Shown here: in pieces, positions 19,648 through 30,800 of the stretch
Layout: every line of letters starts with the position of its first letter
How positions within the stretch are numbered: the stretch's first letter is position 1
Assembly: GCA_019693395.1 (NCBI GenBank)
Contig: JAAMXP010003070.1
Span: forward strand, 1 to 35,595
Source of the DNA: Ettlia oleoabundans
Taxonomy: Eukaryota; Chlorophyta; Chlorophyceae; Chlamydomonadales
Length of the DNA: 35,595 bases
Direction: 5' to 3'
Notes under the pieces: model-generated
Told to the model about the DNA's origin: nothing
What the model saw: the letters and a program-made list of their open reading frames with translations, nothing else
Databases searched by the model: none
Program-made: the position numbers and the translations under genes

Positions 19648-22012
19648 ATGGCCGCCCCGTGCCTGACAGCGCCCGCAACTTCGCTGCTGACAAATGGGTT
19701 GCGCAGTTCGTGCTGGCAAGCCCAGCGCGTGCCGCCGACACGGCGGCGCCAGCCGGTGGCGCGGCCCTCCTGTGCGGCGCCTTCAAGCGGCCTGGCACAC
19801 ACACCGCTCCGCCAGGATGATCCCGCTGCACCTGCATGTCTTTCTCAGCTCTGCTGGCAGGCGCTCCAATCTCGCACGCTCCGCAGCCTAGCGGTGTGCA
19901 GTGTCGCCGTTGCCTTGGCCGCAGTGCTGCCGTCAGCAGCCAAGGCAGCGGTGGACGCAGCAGCAGGCGTCAGCAGCGGAGGGCTCACAGCTCTGGCAAA
20001 ATGTAAGTCTCCCTGCCTCTGTCAGTATCCTATGTGTGAGCGTCTCCACATGCCTGGGTTCAAGTGCACCACCTGCACCTTGCCTGTGCTGATGCCACGC
20101 CATCGTCTCCCGTCCCCATGGGATGCTCCCTCCCCGCACCATGCTCGTCTGCAGCCGCCCTGAGCTTTGTGCTGCACCTGGACATTCACCTGGGCGACAT
20201 TGTGGTGCGGTACGGACAGGCCACCTACTACATCCTGTTTGCAATCGTGTTTGCTGAGACAGGTGAGGGGGCGGAGGAGCGCCAGGGTATGGGGCTGGGA
20301 ACTGGGGGCAGCGCATATGGGCACGGGGGTGTTTGTCTTGCGGATGTAATTTTGTGGTTCACTGCAAGGCTGTGCAATGAGATGGATTGCAGCCATGCAT
20401 TGTGGGCTCGCTTGTTAAGTATCTGCATGCTCGCACAGAGCCTGACGTTCTGCACGCTTACTGGCAGCCTCACCCTCGCTGCAGGCCTGGTGGTGACCCC
20501 TTTTCTGCCCGGAGACTCGCTGCTGTTTGCCACCGGTGCCCTGGCTGCCCTGGGGAAGCTGAATGTGGGGGCACTCATGGGCTGCTACATAGTGGCGGCC
20601 ACATTGGGGGACGCTGTCAACTATGCCAGTGAGTGGTGGTGCAGCTGTGCCTGGGGCTCGGTGGGTTGGCATGAAGGGCTGGTGCTGTATGGCAGGTTGA
20701 CATTGTTGAAGGTGGCGAGCAGCGACACAGATCGTTACGCTAGGAGTTCAAGGAAGAACAGGGCAGTGGACTGCACAACTTTCACAATGGGCAGCGGATG
20801 TAGGANNATTTACCCACCTTCTTCTGTTCCCTGCAGTTGGGAACTACCTTGGCGCTGCCGCCTTCAAGTCCAAGCTGCTCAAGCGGGAGCACATTGCAAA
20901 GACAGAGGAGTTCTACGCCAAATACGGCGGCAAGACAGGTGGGTGAGGGGGCGGGTAGGCAGCGCAGGGTAGGTGGGTGGCTGTCACTGATGTGGTGCGG
21001 CAGGTAATATGGCGTGGCTGGGGGGAATGAGCAGGTTGCCCCTGTCCCTGTCATGTCAAAGCTGGCATGGATCTGCAAGTGTTACTACGTGGTGGTGCTG
21101 ATGCGTGCACCAAGTGATGGGTGTGGAGGGAAGGACTGGCTCATTGTTGCAATGCACATGTGGATGCAAGGCTGGTGGGCAGACAGGCGACTAAGCGCGG
21201 CGAGTGCAACAGTGCGGTGGCTGGGCAATGGCAGCACATGAAGCATCCTGCACACCTGCCACCTCATGCTCCCCAGCTCCCCATTCTGCCTGCAGTGGTG
21301 CTCGCGCGATTTGTGCCAATAGTACGCACCTTTGCCCCCTTTGTGGCCGGGGTTGGCTCCATGCCTTATGGACAGTTTGGGCTGTACAACGTGGCGGGCG
21401 CTGTGCTGTGGACCGCGATTTGTGTAGGTGAGCAAGGTGCCCGCCTCTATTGCCCCGCTGTGGCTGCACTGCACATGCAGGGCTAGGACGAAGTGGGGAA
21501 CTTTTTCTGGTCTTTATGTTTTGCCGTTTCCATCTCAAAACAAGCGTGGTTGGTTACACGGTAGCAGTTTAACGGCAAGTGTCATTCTGTTGACACCAAC
21601 TCAACTCCGCTGCCGACCTCAACCCCCACCCTGCTGTGTAGGTGCTGGCTTTGCCTTTGGCAATGTGCCAGCGGTGCATGAGAACTTCAGCCTGGTTGTG
21701 CTGGGCATTGTGGTGGTGTCCCTTCTCCCCATCGCCTGGGAGTTGTGGCTGGCGCGCCGAGAGGCCGCCGCCGCAGCAGCCCAGCAAGCAGCAGCTGAGA
21801 AGGCGCAGGCGGAGGCTGCCGCTGCCTTGGCTGCCGCAACCACGCCACCAGCGGCCGCGGCCGCTGTGGCGGCAGCAGCGCCACCACGCCAGCGCTCCCC
21901 AGCGGTGGATGCAGCGGCTGCCGAAGCTGTGGAAAAAGCGAAAGAGAAGGTGCAGCATACCACAGGAGCTGCAGGCACACCAGGGGATCCTACCGCCGCT
22001 GACAGCGCGTGA
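19648..22012 (+). CDS. Plastid-targeted DedA/VTT-family membrane protein
   Basis: Six exons: 19648-20002, 20155-20262, 20485-20628, 20837-20938, 21296-21427 and 21642-22012. They total 404 codons (403 aa) and every internal join is phase 1. The first 70 residues are Ser/Arg/Ala/Pro-rich and acid-poor, like a chloroplast transit peptide, followed by a hydrophobic stretch ([21 protein letters not shown]). The VTT/DedA core is clear: [36 protein letters not shown], then [20 protein letters not shown] and the [10 protein letters not shown] helix, with the conserved Gly, Pro, Arg and Asp positions. DedA proteins are polytopic membrane proteins implicated in lipid scrambling and membrane homeostasis. 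After the last helix ([18 protein letters not shown]) comes a soluble tail of about 80 Ala/Gln/Glu-rich residues. An upstream in-frame GTG is not needed; 19648 is the first ATG. Confidence 0.88.
20806..20807. other. Two ambiguous bases (NN)
   Basis: Two undetermined bases lie within the third intron of the DedA gene, so they do not affect the protein model. They mark a low-quality or gap-filled position in the assembly. Confidence 0.95.
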
Positions 22013-22226
22013 ATTGGATCGCACCTGCCAGCAATCTAATTATTTACAGACAAGGCATGGCAGCGCTTTCAGAGTATTGGCTGCACAAACCAGCCATTGG
22101 AATAGCTGCTCGTGCCCCTTCCTGGTGCTTTAATGCAGTGTCAACCACTGTTTTTTTTAAGGGCTGCTGCCCTGGGTGATGGTCAAAGTTAGTATCAACT
22201 TCTATTATCCATCTGTTGCATGCAAC

Positions 22227-22300
22227 TCCCCCACCCCCCCCACCACCCACCCACCCATCCCCACACTCACACCCACAAACCACCACCCTCACCACACCCA
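22227..22300. repeat. C/A-rich microsatellite
   Basis: A pyrimidine-rich run of CCCA, CCA and CAC units, similar in make-up to the one at 672-730, lies in the convergent intergenic region. Confidence 0.75.
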
Positions 22301-22602
22301 ATCTGCACTTCATTTTTCCTGCTGTCCCTTGACGTCCGTGCAATTCCCCGCCATGAGCGTTCCAGAGAACTCCCTGGCAACAGCTGCTGATCTATGTCGC
22401 TAACTTTCAGGTCAATGTCCTTGCTTGCCTGTCACCCGTCTGGCACTGCAAAGCTTAAAAAAGCGCATGCGACCGTCAGGCTGGGACAGCATAAGGTGGA
22501 GATGTGGCTTATGGCTCTCTGGCTGCAAAGCGACAACAGGGAAGGATGCAGCTGGGATGCCGCACTCACTTGGTCGTCCAGCTTGGCGAGAAGCTTGGCA
22601 AG

Positions 22603-22607
22603 TTACA
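22603..22607 (-). terminator. TGTAA polyadenylation signal of the P4H gene
   Basis: TGTAA on the minus strand about 290 nt past the predicted stop at 22894. Confidence 0.45.
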
Positions 22608-22893
22608 GTACAATATGATAAGTTTGCCAGATGACTACGTAATGAGCATGAAACATCGGCGGTGGAAGAGGGAAATGCAGCGTAACCAGTTTGCCTGATG
22701 GTGGCAGCCCTGAAGTGTCCAAGACATGCGCCAGCATCGCTCAGCAGCCAAAGCCAAAGCACTTGTTGCGCAGCCTGCACGGTTGCAACCATGCCAGCAC
22801 AGGACGTCAAAAATGGGGCCAAGGCTTGGAGAGAAGCCCTGCCCTTCCCGTCATTCGCTGCTGGCTCAGCCTCATGCCTGTTTTGCCAGGCCA

Positions 22894-25688
22894 TCACAGC
22901 GCAACCGCACAACCAGCCCTGCAGTTGGCCCAACCCACCACATAATATCCAACGTTAATCTGTTACTGGGAACGCACGATTTCCCACCTCAAGCGCTCAC
23001 CATTTGGTCATGGCCCACTTGGTGCCCGCCGCCACGGGACAACCCCCATGCAGCGAGTGCTTGTCAATGGTGCCGTTGACAGAGACGGAGAAAAAGAGCA
23101 GCGCGTCGCCCTGCCGCGGCTTCACCTGCATGGAAATGGGGGTGGCAGCCATAGCGGCGCCTGTGCTTGGCTGGGTGCTGCTATACCATGTTGGCACCAT
23201 ACGATTGGTGCGCTGCCTGCATTCTTTGCCCTTGCGGAATGTAAGACAAGACGCAACCTGCGCCTAATATGGCACACTCGCACAAGCATATGTGAGTGGC
23301 ATCCACCACCCCTGTTGCCTCCCCCGTTCCCTCGCACCCTGATGCCTGTGTTGCAGGCCTTGTAATCTATTGTTTCCAGGCGCTTCAAGCCGCCCTGACC
23401 CTCCAGCAGGAACACTGTCTCGCCTCCCTCCTCCACATCAGACAGGTATAGCAGGATGGTGGCAATCTGAATGGAGACAACAGCAACAAATCAGGAAAGG
23501 AGAAGCGCAAAAGCATGTGCATGAAGATGTTGGTAGGAGCAGCACATGGTTGGCACTACTGGTGCACAAATAGGCTTCGGAGAGTGCAGTTGGGTGGGTT
23601 GATGCATGGGCAGTGACAGGCGAGACCAGGGCCTAAGCCCGCCAATGCTGGGCAGGTCTGTGGACCCATGGCTGACATTATGCTACTCAGCCCAGCTGTG
23701 CCCCCCCCCCCCCCCCTTATTTCGTCATCCCCCACATCATCAAAGTCACTGCACGTACACCGCAATCATCACCATATCTAGTGTGGCTGATCTGACACCC
23801 ATCTTTTGGCCTAGCCACCACGCACCCTCTGGCTGAACTGGGGCCCGTACTCCTCCTCAGCAAATGAGTCGTAGTGCGAGTCGTAGTGCTGGCTGGGCTC
23901 GTACCGCAGCACATTGAAGGGCTCGCCGTGGCTGCAGGGAGGGGATGGGGAAGTTTGATTTGGGAGGAGGTACTAAGCTTAGTGACCGCCGCTGCTCTCT
24001 AGTGGTCTGGGATGGTGGACTAGGCTGTGTAGGGCGGTGTTGGAGGTGTTTTGGTGGGGCAGTGTTGAAGGTGGTGGGTAGTAGAGGCAATCCCATGCAT
24101 GCGTGGTCAGGTCACCAGCATCCTCTGCACCCCACCCCCCGGTCCATACCTCGGACCCCACGCGCCCACTCATGACATGCATGCCCAAATCCTGCACACA
24201 CCCCACTGGAATCATAGTCACTGCTGCCAGCTTGTCCTCAATCCATGCCAGCACCCCCTCCTTGTCCTCATGCCGCGACATGAAGGTGCCGCTGCTGGTG
24301 CGCACGTCGCGAGTGTTCTCCTCAGTGTCGCCAGCCTTGAGGGCGAGGCCTGGAGTCAGAGGAGTTGGAGAATGTTGTTGAGCTGGGTCAGGTGATGAGA
24401 TGGGTGCATGAGTAGAGGGGTGGGCGGATGGGAGGTGGTGTGCTGAAATTTTCCATCAAACGCAGCGAAGGTGAGGGAGCCAGAGGAAATCGCGGCCTCA
24501 ATTCCTTGATGTCAGCCCAAGCATACTTCTGCTCTGCTGATCAGTCTGTGATTTGGAGAACGCCAGGGCTGGAGCAGAGACATGGCTGAAGGGCGCGCAG
24601 GCGCGACAAGGGATGCAGGCAGGGAGATGCTGGGGGCGCACCAGATGGCGCTAGCCGGCGTGATGCCATCTCAATCACGTGCTCGCATTGCTTCTTAGAA
24701 AGGAAGCGGGGCATGAGATAGGCACGCGGGTAAAGCGACAGCAGCTGCATGGGCTGCAGGCAGGCAGGCAGGCACGCGGGCACAGGAGGGAGAAGTGGGG
24801 GCCAGAGCAGCCGGAACACGCAAAGGCGCTCAAGGCGTGTTGCGCCTTGAACACGCGGCAAAGTAAGGGCACACTTCAGCGCGGCACCCTTGTGGCTGTG
24901 GCGGAAACACGAAAGGGAGCTGACTGGCGATAGTCAGCCTGCATGCACATCGCTCGTGCCGCACAACTAGTACTAAGCACTTGCTGCTCCGACTGACAAA
25001 ATCAAGCAGCTTCGGCTGGCAACAGCTTAAGCACCACCCTGCAGCCCCACCACCCACCCGCCACCTGCTAGCACCCACCTGCACTGTGTAGAAGGAATGC
25101 CCAGTTTCGCCGTGTTCCAGAGGAGGGCGGTCAGCGAGGAATCCCGTGGCCTCCAGTGCCTCCTCAGCCGTCTCATACTCCACCTCCGCTAAGCTGCGGG
25201 CTGCTGCAGCCAGCACATCAGGCGGTGGCACCACCGCTGCTGCGGTTGCGTCATCGGCATCTGTAAGCAAGGCTCCATCTTCAAGAGTGGATCGTCGCTC
25301 TGACAGATCCTCCTCATCAACTAAGGCGGGCTGCAAGCCGGCCAGGCGAATAGGTGGGGCGCACGCAGATGGTGGCTTTGGTAGGCGGCACACGGTGGCA
25401 CGCCTAGCTGCAGGAGGCTCTCGCTGCACACCCAAGGCCTCGGACTGCCAACCTCCCTGATCACAACCCGAATCGTGGAATTCCACGTTTTCAAAGCGTC
25501 CCCTTTCCGGCTGTTGTGCCGTCCGCAAACGCAACAGCTGGACGCACCCGAATGCCCTCCTCCGGGAGAGCAGCCGGCAGGGACATGAACCTGCCCGCGA
25601 AGAAGCAGGTTATACATAGAAGAGTCACGGCGGGAGTGTTCCAGCCCCCACCCCCGCTGCCTCTTGGTGCCTTCTTAGGGCTGGTCAT
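22894..25688 (-). CDS. Membrane-anchored prolyl 4-hydroxylase (plant/algal type)
   Basis: Eight exons: 25688-25548, 25456-25079, 24753-24642, 24349-24202, 23931-23826, 23466-23338, 23125-23001 and 22918-22894. They total 388 codons (387 aa). The N-terminus has a basic start, then a membrane anchor (TPAVTLLCITCFFAGRFMSL), as in type II ER/Golgi enzymes. An acidic linker of about 120 residues follows. The catalytic domain (about 174-380) shows YPRAYLMPRFLSKKQCEHVI, DVRTSSGTFM, YEPSQHYDSHYDSF (His279, Asp281), ATILLYLSDVEEGGETVF, KPRQGDALLFF and SLHGGCPVAAGTKWAMTKW (His364, Lys374). All iron and 2-oxoglutarate ligands are therefore present. It should hydroxylate proline in secreted wall glycoproteins. 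The join 25548/25456 skips a short alternative frame, and the last tiny exon (25 nt, WAGCAVAL) is tentative; the true C-terminus may differ. Confidence 0.88.
23701..23716. repeat. Poly-C tract of 16
   Basis: An uninterrupted run of 16 C in a P4H intron, between exons 23466-23338 and 23931-23826. Such tracts are prone to length errors in sequencing. Confidence 0.95.
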
Positions 25689-26301
25689 GCTAGGTTCACG
25701 TCAAGAATGCCATATCGCGACAACTTGGTTCAATCAATGTCCCACGCCAAATGCGCCTTCAACAGGAAGGGGCACCAGCCACCCTGGCGCCAGCCAGCAA
25801 CAGCGGGACTGCTGTTGGTGAATCCAACCCCAGCAACGTTCTGTGAACCATCAAGCCTGAAGGTGCAAAGCCACCCTGCCATGCAAGTAGTGCCTGCCGC
25901 GCCGCTTGCAGCCACCGCCCGTCTTAATTGCCATGGGGGAGACGTTGTGTGATGAGCGATTCTTGCATGGCTCCTGCTTTTTGTTAGCATGGAATCAATC
26001 TCACAAAAGCGTTCCAGCATGCCAGCACCAATGCAACAACCGCACAGCCAGGCGAGTTACAGCGAAGAAACTTCATGGAACGTCAAGATATAGGATGTGG
26101 TGATAGAAACCTGGCCGTAGGGGCCTGGAGTTTCCTCCAACCAGCCATCCAGCTTTGCATCTGTTTGGTTTTGTCACAAACATACCAGTCGACCGCTCAG
26201 TCCCTCATGTTGCGCATAGCTGCTAGCAGCCATGGCCAGTCTCATACATCGATTGCCACAGCCGATGTTGCCGCAGCCGCACAGCTGCACACCCACAAGC
26301 C
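25689..26301. other. Intergenic: promoter of the P4H gene and 3' region of the thioredoxin gene
   Basis: No exon is supported here. A minus-strand TGTAA at 26061-26057 fits the thioredoxin gene. The left part should be the P4H promoter; no clear TATA box is seen. Confidence 0.5.
26057..26061 (-). terminator. TGTAA polyadenylation signal of the thioredoxin gene
   Basis: TGTAA on the minus strand about 240 nt past the TGA at 26302. Confidence 0.5.
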
Positions 26302-27568
26302 TCACTTCTGCTCATCATTATTGTTGCCCACAGCGAGATCGCGTTCCACAATTTCCTGTATGACCTGCACCCACATAACGTCAATGAAGAGCGCACGTGA
26401 AGGCCGCAAAGATCAGAGCATTTCATAGCGGGCAATGCATCAGCAGGGTTGGTGCAGCTGCAAAGGCAGGTGAGTGGTGTCTTACCTGCGCTGGTAGCAG
26501 CCCTTCGGTGCGCAGCGCTGGCTTGGAAGCATCCATGCCAACAAATATCAAGGTTGGCAGACCATGAATCTGCAGGTAAAAGGAGGTGATGGTGGTGGTG
26601 GTGGGGTGGGGGGTGGGGGCTCAAAGGAGGTCGGGAGGCTAAAAAGGCTGACACATGCGCATTGACCAAATGATCTTTCCAGCTGGTCCACATCGGGCCT
26701 CAAAGGGTAGCTGAACGCATCAAAGAACACGAAGTAAAAACCAGCATCAACCCAGCAAGGAACATGCTGAAACCCCTCTGTGTACCTGCAGCTGCGTGGA
26801 AATGTCTGGGTTTTCGTCGGTGTCTATCTTCAAGATGCGCACAGTGTCCCCCATACGCTCCGCTACCTGCAGCCAGTGAGCAACAGTGCAGGCACGTCAA
26901 GCAAGAAGAAATGTGTGCATGTCAGGGCTAGGCAAGCACCGCCTACGCGTATGCAAATGCTTTGAGGCTGAGGCAGGCGGGATGGGTGCGACATCATTGT
27001 CGCAGCAACTTTGTTCAAGGCAAGTATTCTAGTGAGAGAATACCTTGCATTAATTCCTCAAAGATTTCAGCACCTCCGTCGCACTGTGGCAGCAGTGCTC
27101 CCTGCAAGACAGACCCAGGCCCTCACCTGCTCCAGCTCCTTTGCCAGCAACACGCAGGGCCCGCACCAGGTGGCGTAAAAATCAATGATGAGGGGGCGGT
27201 CGCGATTCAGGATCTCAGCCTCAAGCTGCTCCGAATCCACCTGTTGAATCTGCAGTGGCAACAGCCGGTCAAGGCAGCAGTGGGCTGGCGGCACCGCCAG
27301 AGGGCGGGGAGCTCCTGCTGTCCAGAACCCAAGCCAGCTCTCCCATCCTATGCCGCCCAGTGCACCGCTGTCGACCTTGCTCGATCCAAGGCCTCACGTT
27401 TGAGTGTTTGCTGGCTTGGACAACCACACCGCGCCGCTGCCGGGTAAAGACGGCAGTTGCCAGCTGTCGCCTTGGCTGCACTGATCGAGAACTATGCCTA
27501 AAAGCAGCACTGCCGCTTGCACGGGGCGTCACCGCCCAAACGGCGGTCACGGTTGCGGCCCCGACCAT
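26302..27568 (-). CDS. Chloroplast thioredoxin z / CITRX-like protein
   Basis: Five exons: 27568-27398, 27249-27127, 26866-26786, 26569-26486 and 26364-26302. They total 174 codons (173 aa), all phase 0. Residues 1-55 are an Arg/Ser/Ala/Val-rich transit peptide with only basic charge. The thioredoxin fold follows: PLIIDFYATWCGPC (active-site Cys86, Cys89), KELEQVAERMGDTVRILKID, cis-Pro130 in IHGLPTLIF, then ALRTEGLLPAQVIQEIVERD. The linked motifs LAKELE after the active site and RTEGL near the end point to the CITRX/TRX-z branch rather than m- or f-type thioredoxins. TRX z in plants joins the plastid-encoded RNA polymerase assembly and redox signalling; that role here is inferred from family. 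It lies head-to-head with the WDR6-like gene. Confidence 0.88.
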
Positions 27569-27842
27569 CGCACAGTATATGAGCGATGATTTATTTGTAG
27601 AAAACCCCGGGTGCTGCGCAAAGAGGGGCAATGGGTGAGCGTCAGCTGATCAGCGGCCCAGCTGGTGTTACGTGGCCAGCCAAAACACATGGGTAGAAGG
27701 CTCTGTGCATGCACAGTAGCGCATATGCATGCGATGGCTGGTGTCGGGATGCGCAACCTGTGCCATGCTTGGAAGCCCGCAACTTTATGGGCACGGCAGT
27801 CCTGATTGACTACCAGGTTTGGAAGTGGCGGAAGGGATTGAA
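27569..27842. promoter_or_regulatory. Bidirectional promoter between the thioredoxin z-like and WDR6-like genes
   Basis: Only 274 bp separate the two start codons (27568 minus, 27843 plus), so both promoters and both 5' UTRs must share this stretch. No canonical TATA is obvious near either start. The spacing is seen directly; co-regulation is inference. Confidence 0.5.
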
Positions 27843-30800
27843 ATGGGGATGAGGCAGTGCGCAGTGGAGACTGCTGCATTCACGGGAGACGTGACGGCCC
27901 TGTGCGTCGTTCAGTTGCCGCCATTCGGCCGCGCTCTGCTGGCGGGCATTGGCAGCCAGCTCCACGTTTATGCCCTGCCCTCAGGCCAGCGCTGCTGCTG
28001 CACCGCAGTGCTGCCCGATGCAGTCCGCCTGCACGGCATTTCCTGGCTGCTGCAAGCAGCGTCGGCAGCGCAGCCGCAGCTGCTAGTAGCGGTGCATGGC
28101 GGGCGGCATGTGGCGCTGCTGCGTCTGCTTGCCCCCGCTGCAACTGCAAGCAGCTGCACGATTGCCGGCTGCAGCGGCAGAGCAAGTGGCTGGGAGGTGG
28201 AGGTGCTGGCGCGGCTGCCCCGCTTCCAGCAGTGGACCATGGATGTGCAGCTCAGCGTCACTGATGACAGCGGCCTGGCCAGCAGAACCAAATTTGCCAG
28301 CGACGGCGGCAGTGGTAGTACTGGTGGCAGCAGCAACAGTAGTAGAAGCGTCAGGGCTGTATACGTGGCAGTTGGCCTCAGCGACAACTCAGTTCAAGCT
28401 TTCAGCATTCAGCTGCCCATTGGGCAGGCTGCTGCCAGCAACAGCGGCGGCAGCCATGGCTTACCGCCGGAGCATCAGCAGCCGCACCAGCAGCAAGTTC
28501 AGCTGCAGTCGTGCATGCAGCGGGTGGCGCATGCAGAGGGCCGGGAGCGCTGCCTGCTCTATTCCATGGCGCTCATGCCGCAGCGCCGGCAGCAGAATCT
28601 CTGCAACAATGCACCCAGCTGCAATAGTGCCCGCAGCGGTGGTGGCACGTTCTGGCTGGTGGCTGGCGGCAGCGTGTTTCTGGATGTGGTGGTCTGGGCC
28701 ACGCAGCTTGCTGCAGCCCCTGGCAGTGTCCTGGCTCTGGGCGACTCTTGGCCAGCACCCATAGTGGGGCCCACGCTGTATCGCCTGAAGGGTCACGAGG
28801 GGTCCATCCATCGGTGAGCGCTGACTCCTCGCCACGCTGCTGCCCCCCCATGGCCCATGCCCACTGCCTCCCATTGTGCAATCTATACAAAGGGAAGCTT
28901 CAGCTTGCAATAGCAGCCTCAGCGCACGGTGTCTGGGTATTGCTGCTGTGGAACTAGTGCTTCCTGCTGACTCATGTCAACCTGCTGTGCCATGCTGTGC
29001 TACGCTGTGCTGTGTTTCGTTCAGGGTGCGCTGGTCGCCCTGCGGCGGTGTGCTGGCCTCAGCCAGCGACGACCGCTCGCTGCGGCTGTGGTGCATCCCG
29101 CAGTGCAGCCCCGCGGATGGCGCCTGCGCCTCACCGGCAGCAGCTGATCTAGCATTAGCCAGAGCAGCAGGAAGGCCTGCCACTGCCACAGACCACAGAG
29201 GTGGGGCTGCCAATCTTGATGCCGTGGCAGCACCACCCCCTCCCACGCTGCTGCAGCCACGGCAGGTGCTGTGGGGCCACACCGCGCGCCTGTGGGACTG
29301 CGCCTTTGGTGGTACCTGTGTGGCTGCAAGCAATGGCGGCTGTGGAGGCGCCTTCCTGGTGACTGCCTCAGAGGACTGCAGCTGCCGATTGTGGTGCCTG
29401 GCCACTGGACAGCTGCTGAGTGTGATCCAGGTGGGTGGTTGGAAGGGCAGATGGATGATGCGTGGGTGCTGAAGCGATCTGCCGTGGACACATGGCGCTG
29501 GTTTTGTGCAGAAGGACGGTGCCCATGCTGACGGCAGTGCTACAGGGGGCTTTGTCTGCACATAGGTGTACATCCCGCACCTTCCTGCCTGCTGCCGTTT
29601 AGTGCATCCTGGTGCTGCTGCTGCTGTTGATGGTTGGCACTTGCACGCTGTGCAGGGCCACAGGGGACGTGGCATTTGGCAGTGCGCACTGCTAGAACCA
29701 CAGCAACTGGCTGGGCAGGTGGCTGGCGACAGCATCACTACGGTGCAGGCAGATGCAGCTGGAACCGCAGCAGCAATGTTGCAACCTGCGGCAGCAATGG
29801 ATACGGCAGCGGCAGCTGCAGAGGCAGCTGCTGCATGCTGCCTGTTTACCGGCGGCGCAGACAGCAGCATCAAGTGTTGGCGGCTAGCTGACTGGCTCCT
29901 CCCACCCGCTGCTGCCTCTGCAGCGGTGCGTGGCAGCCGCCCAAGTACTGCTACTGCCATGGTGCAAGCTGTGCCCATGGCAGACTGTTTCAAGCTGCAA
30001 GGCATTCCGCCAGATCCAGCCGTGGCTGTGGTGGGTGAGGGTGCTAGCTACGGCACTGACCACTACAGTCAGCCCCAGACCGCAGAGCAGCAGCCGCAGC
30101 AGCAGCAGGGATGGGAGCCGGGTCAGCAAATCCAGCGGCAGGCGCAGGCGCAAAGTCCCCTTTTGCACTCTGACAACGTACGCAGCGGTGGTAGCGAGTG
30201 GGTGCGCTGCCTAGCATTCGCCGGTAGCGGCGGAAACATTAATGCGATTGAGAGTGGCAGTGCCCACGGCTATGGCGGCAGCAGTGCGGGCAGCCTGCGG
30301 CGTCGCTGGCTGTATGTGGGGACCAACAGGGGCCTGCTGCATAGAGTGCACCTGCCAGGTGAGCGCATGCAGCTGGAACCCATCACCAAGCTGCTGCCTG
30401 TGACCTTGCCGCTCTGTTGCGCTGGGCCAACACGTTTCTTGATCCGTGTTAGGCATACTCTGCCATCAAGGCGTAGGGAGCCTGTGTCATGCTGCTCAGG
30501 GGTCGCTCCTGTACTGCACTTCCTTGATTGTGGTCGCTTGGCTCCACCTGCTCATGCCAGACCCAATCTGCAGCACTGAGCGCCTGTGGTCACGTGCTGT
30601 GTTAAACTCCTGTTCTCCTCCCTCCCACGCGCAGATCCCTTGACAGGAGAGGAGGAGCGGTGGTTGTGCCTCCTCAATAGCGGCGGCAGCAGCAAGCCAA
30701 TGCCAATCATGATGCTTTCGCTGCTGCAGCCTCCGGCAGCAGGGCAGACTCTCGCCAAATATTCCGTGAATGGGTGTGTCAGCAGCAGTGGCGAAAGTAT

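Larger units (their letters stand above)
22013..22893. other. Convergent intergenic region between the DedA and P4H genes
   Basis: This holds the 3' UTRs of two convergent genes. A C-rich (CCCA)n/(CCA)n microsatellite lies at about 22227-22300, and a minus-strand TGTAA at 22607-22603 fits the P4H gene. I found no TGTAA for the DedA gene in this stretch. No gene is supported. Confidence 0.5.

Noticed and set aside
28977..30005. 342-codon minus-strand frame
   Set aside because: It is antisense to exons 2 and 3 of the WDR6-like gene and crosses its introns; no domain is present.
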